DNA of 64,000 bases from Pseudophaeobacter flagellatus (GTDB lineage Bacteria > Pseudomonadota > Alphaproteobacteria > Rhodobacterales > Rhodobacteraceae), in assembly GCF_021228235.1 (NCBI RefSeq), contig NZ_JAJQRG010000013.1, positions 1-64,000 on the forward strand. The letters are read 5' to 3'. The translations under genes were made by a program, and so were the position numbers. This document shows, piece after piece, positions 19,018-28,604 of the stretch. Under the pieces are notes generated by a model. It did no database searches. It saw nothing but the letters and a program-made list of their open reading frames with translations, and had not been told where the DNA came from. Every line of letters begins with the position of its first letter. The first letter of the stretch is position 1.

Positions 19018-20436
19018 ATGGTCCGCGCAGTCCTTTCGTTTTCCAAGGTTCTGACCCTTGCGTTCATATCCGCTGTGGTGCTGCTGCCTTTGGCTTCGGT
19101 CAGGGCAGAAACGCGTGTGCCCCAATCCCAGGCGGAAATCTCGCTGGGCTTTGCGCCGTTGGTGAAACAGGCGGCCCCGGCGGTGGTGAATATCTATGCA
19201 AAGGTGGTGCGCCAGACCCAACAGCGTTCGCCCTTCATGAATGATCCGTTTTTTGACGATTTTTTTCGCGACTTCACCAACCCACGCCCCCGGGTTGAGA
19301 GCTCGCTTGGCTCTGGTGTGATCCTGTCGGCGGATGGCATTGTGGTGTCGAATTACCATGTCGTGGGCATGGCCACCGAAATCCGGGTCGTGACCACGGA
19401 TAAACGCGAATATGATGCGCAGGTAGTTCTTGCGGATCAGGCCAGCGATCTGGCGATCCTGCAACTGGACGGTGCGGCGGATCTGCCGTTTCTGGCGCTG
19501 CGCGATAGTGACAAGGTTGAGGTCGGCGAACTGGCCCTGGCGATAGGTAATCCCTTTGGGGTGGGCCAGACCGTCAGCAGCGGTATTGTCTCGGGCCTGG
19601 CGCGCAGTGGCACGGCCTCTGGTGAAGGCTTTGGCTATTACATTCAGACTGATGCGCCGATCAATCCGGGCAATTCTGGCGGGGCGCTGATTGATGTGAA
19701 TGGCGATCTCATTGGCATCAACACACGTATTCTCAGCCGCTCTGGCGGGTCCAACGGTATTGGCTTTGCTATTCCGGCCAATCTGGTGCGCGAATTTGTC
19801 AAACAGGCGCATGATGGAGCCGAGGCCTTTCAGCGGCCCTGGGCCGGGATGACAGGCCAGCCGGTGGATGCGGATCTGGCAGGATCGCTGGGGATGAACC
19901 TGCCAGAAGGCATGGTGATTTCCGAACTCCACCCCAAGAGCCCCTTTGCCAAGGCCGGGTTTGAGGTTGGCGATGTGATCACCGAAGTGGATGGCGAGGT
20001 GGTGAATTCCCCCTCTGAGATGGTGTTTCGCATGTCTGTGGCCGGATTGGACGGCATCTCCGAAGTCACCCGACTGCGCGGTGACAGGCGCGAGACGCTC
20101 AAGGTCGAAATGTATGCCGCCCCGAATGATCCGCCCGGTGAATCGCTGGTGATGAATGAAAACAGTGCTCTGCCGGGCTTTACCGTTGGGCTGATCAACC
20201 CGGTTGCCATCGTTCGACTGCAACTGCCGCTCTCGGCCAGCGGCGTTGCGGTGCTGGATCCGGGCCCCTTTGCCGGGCGCGCCGGGGTCAAGGCGGGCGA
20301 TATTTTGCTGGCAATCAACGGCTCTTTGGTCGCGGCTCCGCAGGATGTGCCACGCCTGCTGGAAGAGGCCGGGCGCCGGGTGCGATTTGATTTGAACAGG
20401 CGGGGCCAGCGGGTCAGCCTGCATATGCGGCGCTGA
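19018..20436 (+). CDS. Periplasmic serine protease, HtrA/DegQ family
   Basis: This 472-residue protein has a signal peptide (residues 1-30, ending SVRA), a trypsin-like domain and two PDZ domains. The catalytic triad is visible as His114 in SNYHVVG, Asp144 in ASDLAIL and Ser220 in NPGNSGGAL. HtrA enzymes degrade or refold damaged envelope proteins. GGAGG precedes the ATG. The protease has an unusual Phe/Asp-rich insert (residues 75-90), as in other DegP-like proteins. It is followed 3 nt later by rarA and probably shares its transcript. DegP and DegQ cannot be told apart here. Confidence 0.92.
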   Translation: MVRAVLSFSKVLTLAFISAVVLLPLASVRAETRVPQSQAEISLGFAPLVKQAAPAVVNIYAKVVRQTQQRSPFMNDPFFDDFFRDFTNPRPRVESSLGSGVILSADGIVVSNYHVVGMATEIRVVTTDKREYDAQVVLADQASDLAILQLDGAADLPFLALRDSDKVEVGELALAIGNPFGVGQTVSSGIVSGLARSGTASGEGFGYYIQTDAPINPGNSGGALIDVNGDLIGINTRILSRSGGSNGIGFAIPANLVREFVKQAHDGAEAFQRPWAGMTGQPVDADLAGSLGMNLPEGMVISELHPKSPFAKAGFEVGDVITEVDGEVVNSPSEMVFRMSVAGLDGISEVTRLRGDRRETLKVEMYAAPNDPPGESLVMNENSALPGFTVGLINPVAIVRLQLPLSASGVAVLDPGPFAGRAGVKAGDILLAINGSLVAAPQDVPRLLEEAGRRVRFDLNRRGQRVSLHMRR

Positions 20437-20439
20437 TCC

Positions 20440-21759
20440 GTGGCTGATCTGTTTGGCAGCGCACCCGACAGCGGGGCAAACCCCGCAGGCGATGTAAACC
20501 GGCCTCTGGCAGACCGGCTGCGCCCGCAGAGCTTGGGAGAGGTGATCGGTCAGGCACAAATCCTGGGAGAGGAGGGCCCTCTGGGGGTGATGCTGTCGTC
20601 CGGGTCGCTCTCTTCGCTGGTGTTCTGGGGGCCGCCGGGGGTGGGCAAAACCACCATTGCCCGGCTGTTGGCCCGCGAAACAGATCTGCACTTTGTTCAA
20701 ATTTCGGCGATTTTCACGGGTGTGCCAGAACTGCGCAAGGTGTTCGAGGCGGCCAAGATCCGTCGCCAGAACGGCCAGGGCACCCTGCTGTTCGTTGACG
20801 AAATCCATCGCTTCAACAAGGCGCAGCAGGATGGTTTTCTGCCCTATATGGAGGATGGCACCATCCTTCTGGTTGGGGCCACCACCGAAAATCCCTCGTT
20901 TGAGCTGAACGCGGCGGTGCTGTCGCGGGCGCAGGTACTGGTGCTGGAGCGTCTGTCGCTGGCCGATCTCGAACGGCTGACCCAGCGCGCCGAACAGGAA
21001 CTGGGCCGCGCCCTACCATTGAGCGCTGAGGCGCGCGACGCCCTGCAAGAGATGGCAGATGGCGATGGTCGGGCCTTGTTGAACCTGATTGAACAGGTCG
21101 CGGCCTGGCAGGTGAAGGCCCCTTTGGGGCGCGAGGCCTTGGCGACCCGGCTGATGCGTCGCGCCACCAAATACGATAAATCCGGTGATGAGCACTACAA
21201 TCTGATCTCGGCCCTGCATAAATCCATTCGCGGATCGGACCCGGATGCCGCCCTTTACTGGCTGGCGCGGATGCTGGAGGGCGGGGAAGACCCCCGGTTT
21301 CTGGCCCGCCGTTTGACCATGATGTCGACCGAGGATATCGGCCTGGCGGATCCACAGGCGAATACGGTGTGCCTGAACGCCTGGAACACCTATGAACGGC
21401 TTGGCAGCCCCGAGGGCGAACTGGCGCTGGCAAATGCCGCAGTCTATCTGGCGCTCGCGCCCAAATCCAATGCGGTCTATGTCGGCATCAAGGCGGCCCG
21501 CCGCCTGGCCAAGGATACCGGCAGTACCCCACCGCCCAAGCATATCATGAATGCGCCAACCAAACTGATGGCCGAGCAAGGCTATGGCGATGGCTATGCC
21601 TATGACCATGACGCCGAGGATGGGTTTTCGGGGCAGAACTACTTTCCCGATGGGGTCAAACGACCGGTACTTTATCAACCGGTCGAGCGCGGATTTGAAC
21701 GGGAATTGAAACGGCGCAGTGCCTATTTTGCCAAATTGCGCCTGCAGCGAAACTCCTAG
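20440..21759 (+). CDS. rarA: Replication-associated recombination protein A (AAA+ ATPase)
   Basis: This 439-residue clamp-loader-like ATPase begins at a GTG 3 nt after the protease gene. It has Walker A GPPGVGKTT (about residues 64-72), Walker B LLFVDEIHRFNKAQQD and sensor motif GATTENPSFELN. RarA/MgsA acts at stalled replication forks. Length and motifs match the family throughout, including the C-terminal tetramer region. Confidence 0.95.
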   Translation: MADLFGSAPDSGANPAGDVNRPLADRLRPQSLGEVIGQAQILGEEGPLGVMLSSGSLSSLVFWGPPGVGKTTIARLLARETDLHFVQISAIFTGVPELRKVFEAAKIRRQNGQGTLLFVDEIHRFNKAQQDGFLPYMEDGTILLVGATTENPSFELNAAVLSRAQVLVLERLSLADLERLTQRAEQELGRALPLSAEARDALQEMADGDGRALLNLIEQVAAWQVKAPLGREALATRLMRRATKYDKSGDEHYNLISALHKSIRGSDPDAALYWLARMLEGGEDPRFLARRLTMMSTEDIGLADPQANTVCLNAWNTYERLGSPEGELALANAAVYLALAPKSNAVYVGIKAARRLAKDTGSTPPPKHIMNAPTKLMAEQGYGDGYAYDHDAEDGFSGQNYFPDGVKRPVLYQPVERGFERELKRRSAYFAKLRLQRNS

Positions 21760-21768
21760 GCGCTGGCC

Positions 21769-21831
21769 CGATCAAGCCTGCGTCATCAATTTGACGGATA
21801 GGCGTGCAAAACTTGCGGCGATCAAGCCTGC
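21769..21831 (+). repeat. Two 13-nt direct repeats upstream of the fluoride channel gene
   Basis: CGATCAAGCCTGC occurs at 21769-21781 and 21819-21831, 50 nt apart in the 121-nt gap between rarA and the channel gene. A perfect TTGACA lies at 21846-21851. The pair could be a regulator site; nothing more can be said. Confidence 0.4.
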
Positions 21832-21880
21832 ATAGCGGCTAAAACTTGACATCCACCCGCGTGCGCGCCACAGACCCTTG

Positions 21881-22261
21881 ATGATTTCAACTCTCTCTCT
21901 GGTCGCCCTGGGCGGCGCTACGGGTGCGGTGCTCCGCTATCTGACAGGTCTGGGCGTCATACGCTTGATCGGCCATCAGGAGTTTCCGCTGGCGATTATC
22001 ACTGTGAATGTGATCGGCTCTTGTTTGATGGGGGGCTTTGTGGTTCTGGCGGCGCATAGGGGGCTGACCCACCTAAGCCCGCTGGTCATGACCGGGTTTC
22101 TGGGCGGGTTCACCACGTTTTCGGCCTTCTCTTTGGAGAGTGCCAATATGATTGAGCGTGGTGCCTTTGGGCAGGCTGCGGTCTATGTTTTGCTTTCGGT
22201 GGGCCTATCGGTCGGCGGATTGTTTTTGGGCCTATGGCTCGCAAGAGGAGTGTTCGCATGA
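21881..22261 (+). CDS. crcB: Fluoride-specific ion channel (CrcB/Fluc)
   Basis: This 126-residue protein has four membrane helices and the Fluc signatures GGATGAVLRY (11-20), NVIGS (43-47) and GFLGGFTTFSAF (72-83), which include the phenylalanines of the fluoride path. It exports fluoride as an antiparallel dimer. No fluoride riboswitch is recognisable upstream. The stop overlaps the next gene by 4 nt. Confidence 0.94.
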   Translation: MISTLSLVALGGATGAVLRYLTGLGVIRLIGHQEFPLAIITVNVIGSCLMGGFVVLAAHRGLTHLSPLVMTGFLGGFTTFSAFSLESANMIERGAFGQAAVYVLLSVGLSVGGLFLGLWLARGVFA

Positions 22262-23304
22262 GCGGCGTACAGATGATCACGGTGACCGAAGAGGATGACG
22301 ACCAGCGGATCGACCGCTGGCTGCGGCGTCTGTTCCCGCATGTGAACCAGGGCCGCATTGAGAAGATGTGCCGCAAGGGAGAACTGCGTCTGGACGGCGG
22401 TCGGGTCAAGGCCAACACGCGGGTGACTGCGGGCCAAGTGGTGCGAGTGCCGCCGCTGGCGGCCTCGGATTTGAAACCGGCAGAGCCGCGTGTGGCCCGA
22501 GTTTCCGAGGCGGACGCCAAGATGATCCGCGACTGCGTGATCTACAAGGATGACGATGTCATTGTACTGAACAAGCCCGCGGGGCTGGCGGTGCAGGGCG
22601 GCAGCGGCACCACAAAACATGTTGATGGCTTGTCAGAGGCGCTGCGCTTTGATTCCGAAGAAAAGCCACGCCTGGTGCATCGTCTGGACAAGGATACCTC
22701 GGGCATTCTGGTGCTGGCCCGGACCCGACTGGCGGCCAAGGCGCTGACTGCGGCCTTCCGCCATCGCAACACGCGCAAGATCTACTGGGCGCTGGTGGCC
22801 GGCGTGCCAACCCCCTATCTGGGGGAAATCAAGGCTGGCCTGGTCAAGGCCTCGGGCCATGGCCGCAGCGGCGAGGGCGAAAAGATGATTGCGGTGCACC
22901 CGTCCGAGATTGATCGCACCCCTGGGGCGAAGCGGGCGCATACATTTTACGCGACACTCTATCGGGTGGCTGGTCGGGCCGCTTGGGTGGCGATGGAACC
23001 AGTGACCGGGCGTACCCACCAGCTGCGGGTGCATATGGCAGAAATTGGTCATCCCATCATTGGCGACGGCAAATACGGTGGTTCGGGCCAGGAAAACCTT
23101 GGCGATGGCTGGGGCGCACAGCTGGGCGGTGACATAAGCAAAAAGCTGCACCTGCACGCGCGGCGCATGGTGTTTGAACATCCGACCACCCGCAAGGACA
23201 TCGTGGTCACCGCGGACCTGCCGGATCACATGAAAGACAGCTGGGACACCTTCGGCTGGAGCGAAGACCTGGCGGCAGATGATCCCTTTGAGGCGCTGCT
23301 GTGA
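22258..23304 (+). CDS. rluC: RluA-family rRNA pseudouridine synthase, RluC-like
   Basis: This 348-residue enzyme has an N-terminal S4 RNA-binding domain (about 15-75) and a catalytic domain with HRLDKDTSG at 141-149, where Asp144 is the nucleophile. The motif GRTHQLRVHMAEIGHPI is also family-typical. RluC modifies three uridines of 23S rRNA in E. coli; assignment to RluC rather than RluD rests on overall pattern. It overlaps crcB and the following phosphatase gene by 4 nt each. Confidence 0.88.
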   Translation: MSGVQMITVTEEDDDQRIDRWLRRLFPHVNQGRIEKMCRKGELRLDGGRVKANTRVTAGQVVRVPPLAASDLKPAEPRVARVSEADAKMIRDCVIYKDDDVIVLNKPAGLAVQGGSGTTKHVDGLSEALRFDSEEKPRLVHRLDKDTSGILVLARTRLAAKALTAAFRHRNTRKIYWALVAGVPTPYLGEIKAGLVKASGHGRSGEGEKMIAVHPSEIDRTPGAKRAHTFYATLYRVAGRAAWVAMEPVTGRTHQLRVHMAEIGHPIIGDGKYGGSGQENLGDGWGAQLGGDISKKLHLHARRMVFEHPTTRKDIVVTADLPDHMKDSWDTFGWSEDLAADDPFEALL

Positions 23305-23969
23305 GCGCAGATCTGCGGTTGATCCTGTTTGATGTGGACGGCACCCTGGCAGATAGCCAGAGTGCCATTGCCGACGCGATGCGGCTGGCCTTTGATGGGG
23401 CTGGGCTGACACCGCCCAGCCATGGCGATATCCTGTCGATTGTGGGCTTGTCGCTGCCGCTGGCCATGGCCCGGCTGGCACCGCAGGCCTCGGTGGATCA
23501 GCAGGCACAGTTGGTGGCGGGCTATAAATCCGCTTATATGGGCCAGCGCCTGGCGCAGGGGGCAGCCCATTCGCCGTTGTTTCCCGGTGCGGCCGAAACC
23601 CTGGCGGCGCTGCATGCGGTCCCCGAGTATCTGCTTGGGGTCGCAACCGGCAAGTCGCAACGCGGCCTGGATGCGCTGATAGAGGCGCATGGGCTGACCT
23701 GTTTTGTCACCCGGCAGGTGGCGGATCACCATCCCTCTAAACCACATCCGTCGATGGTGCTGACGGCGCTGGCGGAAACCGGGGTTGCGCCAGAGCAGGC
23801 GGTGATGATTGGGGATACAAGTTTTGACATCGACATGGGCCGCGCCGCTGGCGTTTGCACCATTGCCGTGGACTGGGGATATCACCCGGCAGCCGGGCTG
23901 GGTGCGGATCATGTCATCAGCAGCTTTGCGCAATTGGCACCGCTGCTGCAGCAGATTTGGAAGGCATAA
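23301..23969 (+). CDS. HAD-superfamily hydrolase, phosphoglycolate-phosphatase-like
   Basis: This 222-residue protein starts at a GTG overlapping the rluC stop. Motif I is FDVDGTLADS (nucleophile Asp11, acid/base Asp13), motif II is VATGK, and motif IV is MIGDTSFDIDMG. The size and cap position suit subfamily IA small-molecule phosphatases. The exact substrate cannot be read from sequence. Confidence 0.88.
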   Translation: MSADLRLILFDVDGTLADSQSAIADAMRLAFDGAGLTPPSHGDILSIVGLSLPLAMARLAPQASVDQQAQLVAGYKSAYMGQRLAQGAAHSPLFPGAAETLAALHAVPEYLLGVATGKSQRGLDALIEAHGLTCFVTRQVADHHPSKPHPSMVLTALAETGVAPEQAVMIGDTSFDIDMGRAAGVCTIAVDWGYHPAAGLGADHVISSFAQLAPLLQQIWKA

Positions 23970-23973
23970 AGGC

Positions 23974-24678
23974 ATGAGCAACTGGGCGCAGAAACGGTTC
24001 TGGAAACAGGCTGACGTGACCGAGGCGGAAGATGGGTTTGGCGTGGCGCTTGATGGCCGCGTGGTCAAGACCCCGGCGAAGGCCGCACTGATGGTGCCTA
24101 GTCGTGTCATGGCCGAGGCTATCGCCGCTGAATGGGATGCCCAGTCCGAGGCGATCAACCCAGAATCCATGCCCTTTACCCGTTCTGCCAATGCCGCGAT
24201 CGACAAGGTTGCGAATCAACACGGCGAAGTCGCGGATATGTTGGCGGAATACGGCGATTCGGATCTGCTGTGCTATCGCGCCGATTCGCCTCAGGAATTG
24301 GTGCAACGTCAGGCGGCAGAATGGGATCCGGCGCTGGACTGGGCGGAACAGGCCCTTGGCGTCCGACTAGAGACGCGCATCGGATTGCTGCATCGCCGCC
24401 AGGATACGGCGGCGATGCGCAGCCTGCGTCATGCTGTACACGGGTTGAGCCCCTTTCAGCTGGCAGCATTTCACGACCTGGTGTCGATGTCCGGTTCCTT
24501 GGTGCTGGGATTTGCTGCGGCGCAAGATTGGCGCACGGCGGATGATATTTGGCGGATCTCGCGTTTGGATGAAGCCTGGCAGGCAGAGCAGTGGGGGCGC
24601 GATGAAGAGGCCGAAACAACTGCTGAATTGAAACGTACCGCCTTTTTACACGCTAAAGCATTTTACGACTTTAGTTGA
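23974..24678 (+). CDS. ATP12-family F1-ATPase assembly chaperone
   Basis: This 234-residue protein begins MSNWAQKRFWKQADV and has the family region SMPFTRSANAAIDKV followed by DLLCYRA. Mitochondrial Atp12 holds the alpha subunit of F1 before assembly, and alphaproteobacteria carry homologues. It is the last gene of the crcB-rluC-HAD-ATP12 set, which is compact enough to be one operon. The start ATG lies 4 nt after the phosphatase stop. Confidence 0.9.
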   Translation: MSNWAQKRFWKQADVTEAEDGFGVALDGRVVKTPAKAALMVPSRVMAEAIAAEWDAQSEAINPESMPFTRSANAAIDKVANQHGEVADMLAEYGDSDLLCYRADSPQELVQRQAAEWDPALDWAEQALGVRLETRIGLLHRRQDTAAMRSLRHAVHGLSPFQLAAFHDLVSMSGSLVLGFAAAQDWRTADDIWRISRLDEAWQAEQWGRDEEAETTAELKRTAFLHAKAFYDFS

Positions 24679-24906
24679 AAAGACAGCAAGTTGCGGCAGG
24701 AGTCGTGATTGTGAAATTTTGTATCGAATAGCAAAAGTACGCTATGCGGACATCGAATTTCATGATCGCACACTTGACGTTTGTTGATGAATGCGCCCAA
24801 ACTCCCTGTACGAAAGGGGCTCTGCCCCATTTCAAACCATATCCGGCGGCCTGCCTGCCGGGCAAAAAAACCACCGAAATAGGTGGGACATCAGGAAGAG
24901 GTAAAT

Positions 24907-25923
24907 ATGAAAAATACCGTTATTTTGGGCGCGCTGACCATTGCCGGTCTGTCTGCTGGTGCAGCAGCTGCTGGCACGCTGGACGACGTGAAGGCCCGCG
25001 GCAAACTGAACTGCGGCGTCACCACCGGTCTGGTCGGCTTTGCAGCCCCAAATGCGAGTGGCGAATGGGAAGGCTTTGACGTTGCCGTCTGTCGCGCTGT
25101 TGCTGCGGCTGTACTGGGCGATGCGACCGCTGTTGAATTTGTGCCAACCACCGGCAAGACGCGCTTCACCGCGCTGGCCTCTGGCGAAATTGACGTGCTG
25201 GCCCGGAACACCACCTGGACTTTCTCGCGCGATGTTGACCTGAAGTTTGAATTCACCGGCGTGAACTACTACGACGGTCAGGGCTTTATGGTCCCGAAAG
25301 AGCTGGGCGTTTCCTCGGCCAAAGAACTTGATGGTGCCACAGTCTGCATCCAGACCGGCACCACCACCGAACTGAACCTGGCGGATTTCTTCCGGTCCAA
25401 CAACATCAGCTACGAGCCGGTTCCAATCGAAACCAATGCAGAAGCGCAGCAGCAGTACCTGGCTGGTGCCTGTGACGTTTACACCACCGATGCATCCGGC
25501 CTTGCGGCCACTCGTGCCACCTTTGAGGCACCTGATGAGCATGCGCTGCTGCCCGAAATCATCTCTAAAGAGCCTCTTGGCCCACTGGTCCGTCACGGCG
25601 ACCACGAATGGGGTGATGTTGTCCGCTGGACTCTGAATGCACTGATCTCTGCTGAAGAGCTGGGTGTGACCTCTGCTAATCTTGCCGAGATGGCCGCTGG
25701 CACCAACAACCCTGAAATCAACCGTCTGCTGGGCACCGAAGGTAACCTGGGTGAGATGCTTGGTCTTTCGGCTGACTGGGGCAAGAACGCAATCGCCGCT
25801 GGTGGTAACTACGGTGAAGTCTTTGCCAACAACATCGGTGAAGCCACCCCCATCGGTCTCGCGCGTGGGTTGAACGCACAGTGGACCAAAGGCGGCCTGC
25901 TGTACTCGCCTCCTTTCCGCTAA
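24907..25923 (+). CDS. aapJ: General L-amino acid ABC transporter, periplasmic binding protein
   Basis: The ATG at 24907 follows GGAAGAGG and gives 338 residues with a signal peptide (1-21, ending GAAAA). The mature part is a polar amino-acid-binding fold, with ARNTTWTFSRDVDLKFEF and GATVCIQTGTTTELNLADFF as in AapJ of rhizobia. It delivers amino acids to the AapQM permease. The 228-nt upstream gap contains no gene and should hold the promoter. Confidence 0.93.
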   Translation: MKNTVILGALTIAGLSAGAAAAGTLDDVKARGKLNCGVTTGLVGFAAPNASGEWEGFDVAVCRAVAAAVLGDATAVEFVPTTGKTRFTALASGEIDVLARNTTWTFSRDVDLKFEFTGVNYYDGQGFMVPKELGVSSAKELDGATVCIQTGTTTELNLADFFRSNNISYEPVPIETNAEAQQQYLAGACDVYTTDASGLAATRATFEAPDEHALLPEIISKEPLGPLVRHGDHEWGDVVRWTLNALISAEELGVTSANLAEMAAGTNNPEINRLLGTEGNLGEMLGLSADWGKNAIAAGGNYGEVFANNIGEATPIGLARGLNAQWTKGGLLYSPPFR

Positions 25924-25935
25924 GATCCAATTAGG

Positions 25936-25965
25936 AAAGGGCGCGGGACTTCCTGCGCCCTTTTT
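25936..25965 (+). terminator. Terminator/attenuator between aapJ and aapQ
   Basis: A stem of 9 to 12 bp (25936-25947 with 25952-25963) with a 4-nt loop and a T run lies 13 nt after aapJ. Partial readthrough would give more binding protein than permease, as is common in ABC operons. A small 6-bp hairpin follows at 26011-26028 ahead of the aapQ ribosome binding site. Confidence 0.82.
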
Positions 25966-26042
25966 CCTACAGTCACTATCCACTCAAAGAACGCTTTAGA
26001 TCTGACACGAGCAGGGATTCAACCCTGCCGAAGGATAGATCT

Positions 26043-27287
26043 ATGAGCCACGGGGATCTCTCATTCATGTCAACTCTCACTGACCCACCAAAGGAACAGT
26101 TTCGACTGTCCATGTTGGTCAACGATACCCGCTATCGATCGCTGACCTTCCAGGCGATAGCCGCCTTGGTTCTTGCCCTGGCCATCTGGTATCTGGGAAA
26201 CAATCTTATTCAGAACCTGCGGGCTGCTGGCCTGAATATCTCTTACGATTTCCTTGGAGATCGCTCGGGCTATGATATCAATCAGCGTCTAATCGAATAT
26301 GATAGCCAGTCAAGCCATGCAAGCGCGGCCCTTGTCGGGATTCTAAACACCCTGCTGGTTGCCGTCCTGGCCTGTATTACCGCCACGATCTTTGGTGTGA
26401 TCGCCGGGGTGCTGCGGTTGTCCAACAACTGGTTGGTGTCCAAACTGATGGCCGTTTATGTTGAGATCTTTCGCAACATTCCGGTGCTGATCTGGATCAT
26501 CATCATTTTCACCATCATGACGGCCGTGATGCCAGGTGCGAAGGCGTATCTGGGTGAGAATCCAGAGCGGGAACTGCTATTTGGTCTCTTCGCCTTTACC
26601 AACCGGGGCATTTATGCACCTGCGCCAGTGTGGAATGACGGTTCGATGATTGTCGTTGCTGTTTTCTTCGTCTCGATTTTTGCGATGTTCGCCTATCGTC
26701 GCTATGCGAAGAAACTGCTGTTTGATACCGGTAAGCTGTTACCGATGGGCTGGCCAAGTCTGGCAATCCTCATTTTGCCCACGGTGCTCATCTTTTTCCT
26801 TCTCGGGCAACCAATCGGCCTGGATGCACCAGATCCGCTCGCCAACAGGTTCAACCTGCGCGGCGGCATTCAAATCGGTGCACCTTTGATTGCGCTGTGG
26901 TTCGCTCTGTCAATCTACACAGGCGCTTTCATTGCTGAAAACGTGCGTGCGGGTATTCAGGCGATTTCCAAAGGCCAGTTCGAGGCCGCCGCCGCCTTGG
27001 GACTGCGTCCTGGTCGGGTCATGAACCTGGTGGTGCTGCCGCAGGCGCTGCGGGTGATCATCCCGCCGCTGATTTCGAACTTCCTGAACATCACCAAGAA
27101 CTCTTCGCTGGCGATTGCGGTGGGATATGCAGATATCACCGCGACACTGGGCGGGGTCACTCTGAACCAGACGGGGCGCGCGATTGAATGCGTGCTGCTG
27201 CTGATGCTGTTCTACCTCACGGCCTCGTTGCTGATCTCGATGGGAATGAACTTCTATAATGCCTCCGTTAAGCTGAAGGAGCGCTGA
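26043..27287 (+). CDS. aapQ: General L-amino acid ABC transporter, permease AapQ
   Basis: This 414-residue multispanning permease has the coupling motif EAAAALGLRPGRVMNLVVLPQALR that meets the ATPase. It is longer than typical His/Glu permeases because of a large insert after the first helices, as in Aap/Bzt systems. AAGGAT precedes the ATG; a second in-frame ATG lies 24 nt later. aapM follows after 3 nt. Confidence 0.92.
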   Translation: MSHGDLSFMSTLTDPPKEQFRLSMLVNDTRYRSLTFQAIAALVLALAIWYLGNNLIQNLRAAGLNISYDFLGDRSGYDINQRLIEYDSQSSHASAALVGILNTLLVAVLACITATIFGVIAGVLRLSNNWLVSKLMAVYVEIFRNIPVLIWIIIIFTIMTAVMPGAKAYLGENPERELLFGLFAFTNRGIYAPAPVWNDGSMIVVAVFFVSIFAMFAYRRYAKKLLFDTGKLLPMGWPSLAILILPTVLIFFLLGQPIGLDAPDPLANRFNLRGGIQIGAPLIALWFALSIYTGAFIAENVRAGIQAISKGQFEAAAALGLRPGRVMNLVVLPQALRVIIPPLISNFLNITKNSSLAIAVGYADITATLGGVTLNQTGRAIECVLLLMLFYLTASLLISMGMNFYNASVKLKER

Positions 27288-27290
27288 ACC

Positions 27291-28592
27291 ATGAGTGACA
27301 AGAAAAACAACAATCCGATTGCTTTTGTCGCGACCAGCGTTATCCCTGAATCGCCGCCACCTGCGCGGGAAGCCGGGGTCTATAAATGGGTGCGCGAGAA
27401 CCTGTTCTCGAATATCCCGAATAGCATCCTGACCCTTGTCGCAATTGCTGTGGTCTATAACGTACTCAGCAATACCCTGCCTTGGATCCTGAACGGTATC
27501 TGGACGACCTCGTCGCTGACGGAATGCCGCGAGGTGCTGCAGGGCAAAACAGGGGCCTGTTTCTCTGTCTTGGCGGAACGCTGGGCGCAGCTGCTTTATG
27601 GCTTCAAATACCCGGAAGAAGAATACTGGCGCCCGAATCTGGCGCTGATCTTGTTGTTCTTTGCCTTGGCGCCAGTCTTGTTCTTTGACCTGCCGCGCAA
27701 GCTGCTGGGCTTTACCGTGATTTACCCCTTCCTTGCCTTTTGGCTGATTTGGGGCGGTTCCATCCTGGTGCCGATTGTCGCGCTGCTTGGATTTGCTGTC
27801 GCTGCCGTGGTGTTTCAGAAGCTGGGTAAAGGCAGCTTTGCCGCCAGTTTTTTTGGCGCCATTGTCGCGGCGCTGGTGGTCTGGAAGGTCGGTGGGATGC
27901 TGATCCCAGACAACGCCTCTGAGACGGCGATGCTGGCTGCTGTGCCCTCGCGGGATCTGGGCGGCTTCATGCTTAACATGATGCTTGGCGTGACCTGCGT
28001 GTCGTTGTCGGTGCCGCTGGGTATTGCCCTGGCACTGGGGCGTCAGTCCTCTATGCCGCTGATCAAATGGATCTGCGTTGTATTTATCGAATTCGTGCGC
28101 GGTGTACCGCTGATCACTCTGCTGTTCGTGGCCTCGGTGATGCTGTCCTACTTCTTCCCGCCGGATGCGACGGTGGATCTGTTCCTGCGGGTGGTCATCA
28201 TGATCACGCTCTTCTCGGCGGCCTATATCGCCGAGGTGATCCGCGGCGGGCTCGCGGCGCTTCCCAAGGGCCAGTATGAGGCGGCCGACAGTCTGGGGTT
28301 GGATTACCCACAGGCGATGCGCCTGATCATCCTGCCACAGGCGCTGAAGATCTCTATTCCGGGTATCGTCAACGTTGCTGTTGGCCTGTTCAAGGATACC
28401 ACGCTGGTTTCGGTCATTTCGATGTTCGATCTGGTCGGCATGATCCGCGGTCCCGTTCTGGCCTCGACGGAATGGAATGGGGTCTACTGGGAACTTCTGG
28501 GTTTTGCAGCCGCTCTCTTCTTCGTCGTGTGTTACGGCATTTCTCAATACTCTCAGTGGCTTGAGCGTCGTCTCGCCACTGGTCATCGATAA
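27291..28592 (+). CDS. aapM: General L-amino acid ABC transporter, permease AapM
   Basis: This 433-residue permease is the partner of AapQ. It has several N-terminal helices and a C-terminal transport domain with IAEVIRGGLAALPKGQYEAA and the EAA loop leading to LIILPQALKISIPG. The insert between the first helix and the core is typical of the Aap/Bzt subfamily. Confidence 0.92.
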   Translation: MSDKKNNNPIAFVATSVIPESPPPAREAGVYKWVRENLFSNIPNSILTLVAIAVVYNVLSNTLPWILNGIWTTSSLTECREVLQGKTGACFSVLAERWAQLLYGFKYPEEEYWRPNLALILLFFALAPVLFFDLPRKLLGFTVIYPFLAFWLIWGGSILVPIVALLGFAVAAVVFQKLGKGSFAASFFGAIVAALVVWKVGGMLIPDNASETAMLAAVPSRDLGGFMLNMMLGVTCVSLSVPLGIALALGRQSSMPLIKWICVVFIEFVRGVPLITLLFVASVMLSYFFPPDATVDLFLRVVIMITLFSAAYIAEVIRGGLAALPKGQYEAADSLGLDYPQAMRLIILPQALKISIPGIVNVAVGLFKDTTLVSVISMFDLVGMIRGPVLASTEWNGVYWELLGFAAALFFVVCYGISQYSQWLERRLATGHR

Positions 28593-28604
28593 GGAGGCCG
28601 GACA

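Noticed and set aside
21760-21880. Fluoride riboswitch ahead of the fluoride channel gene
   Set aside because: None of the conserved elements of the crcB motif can be recognised in the gap.
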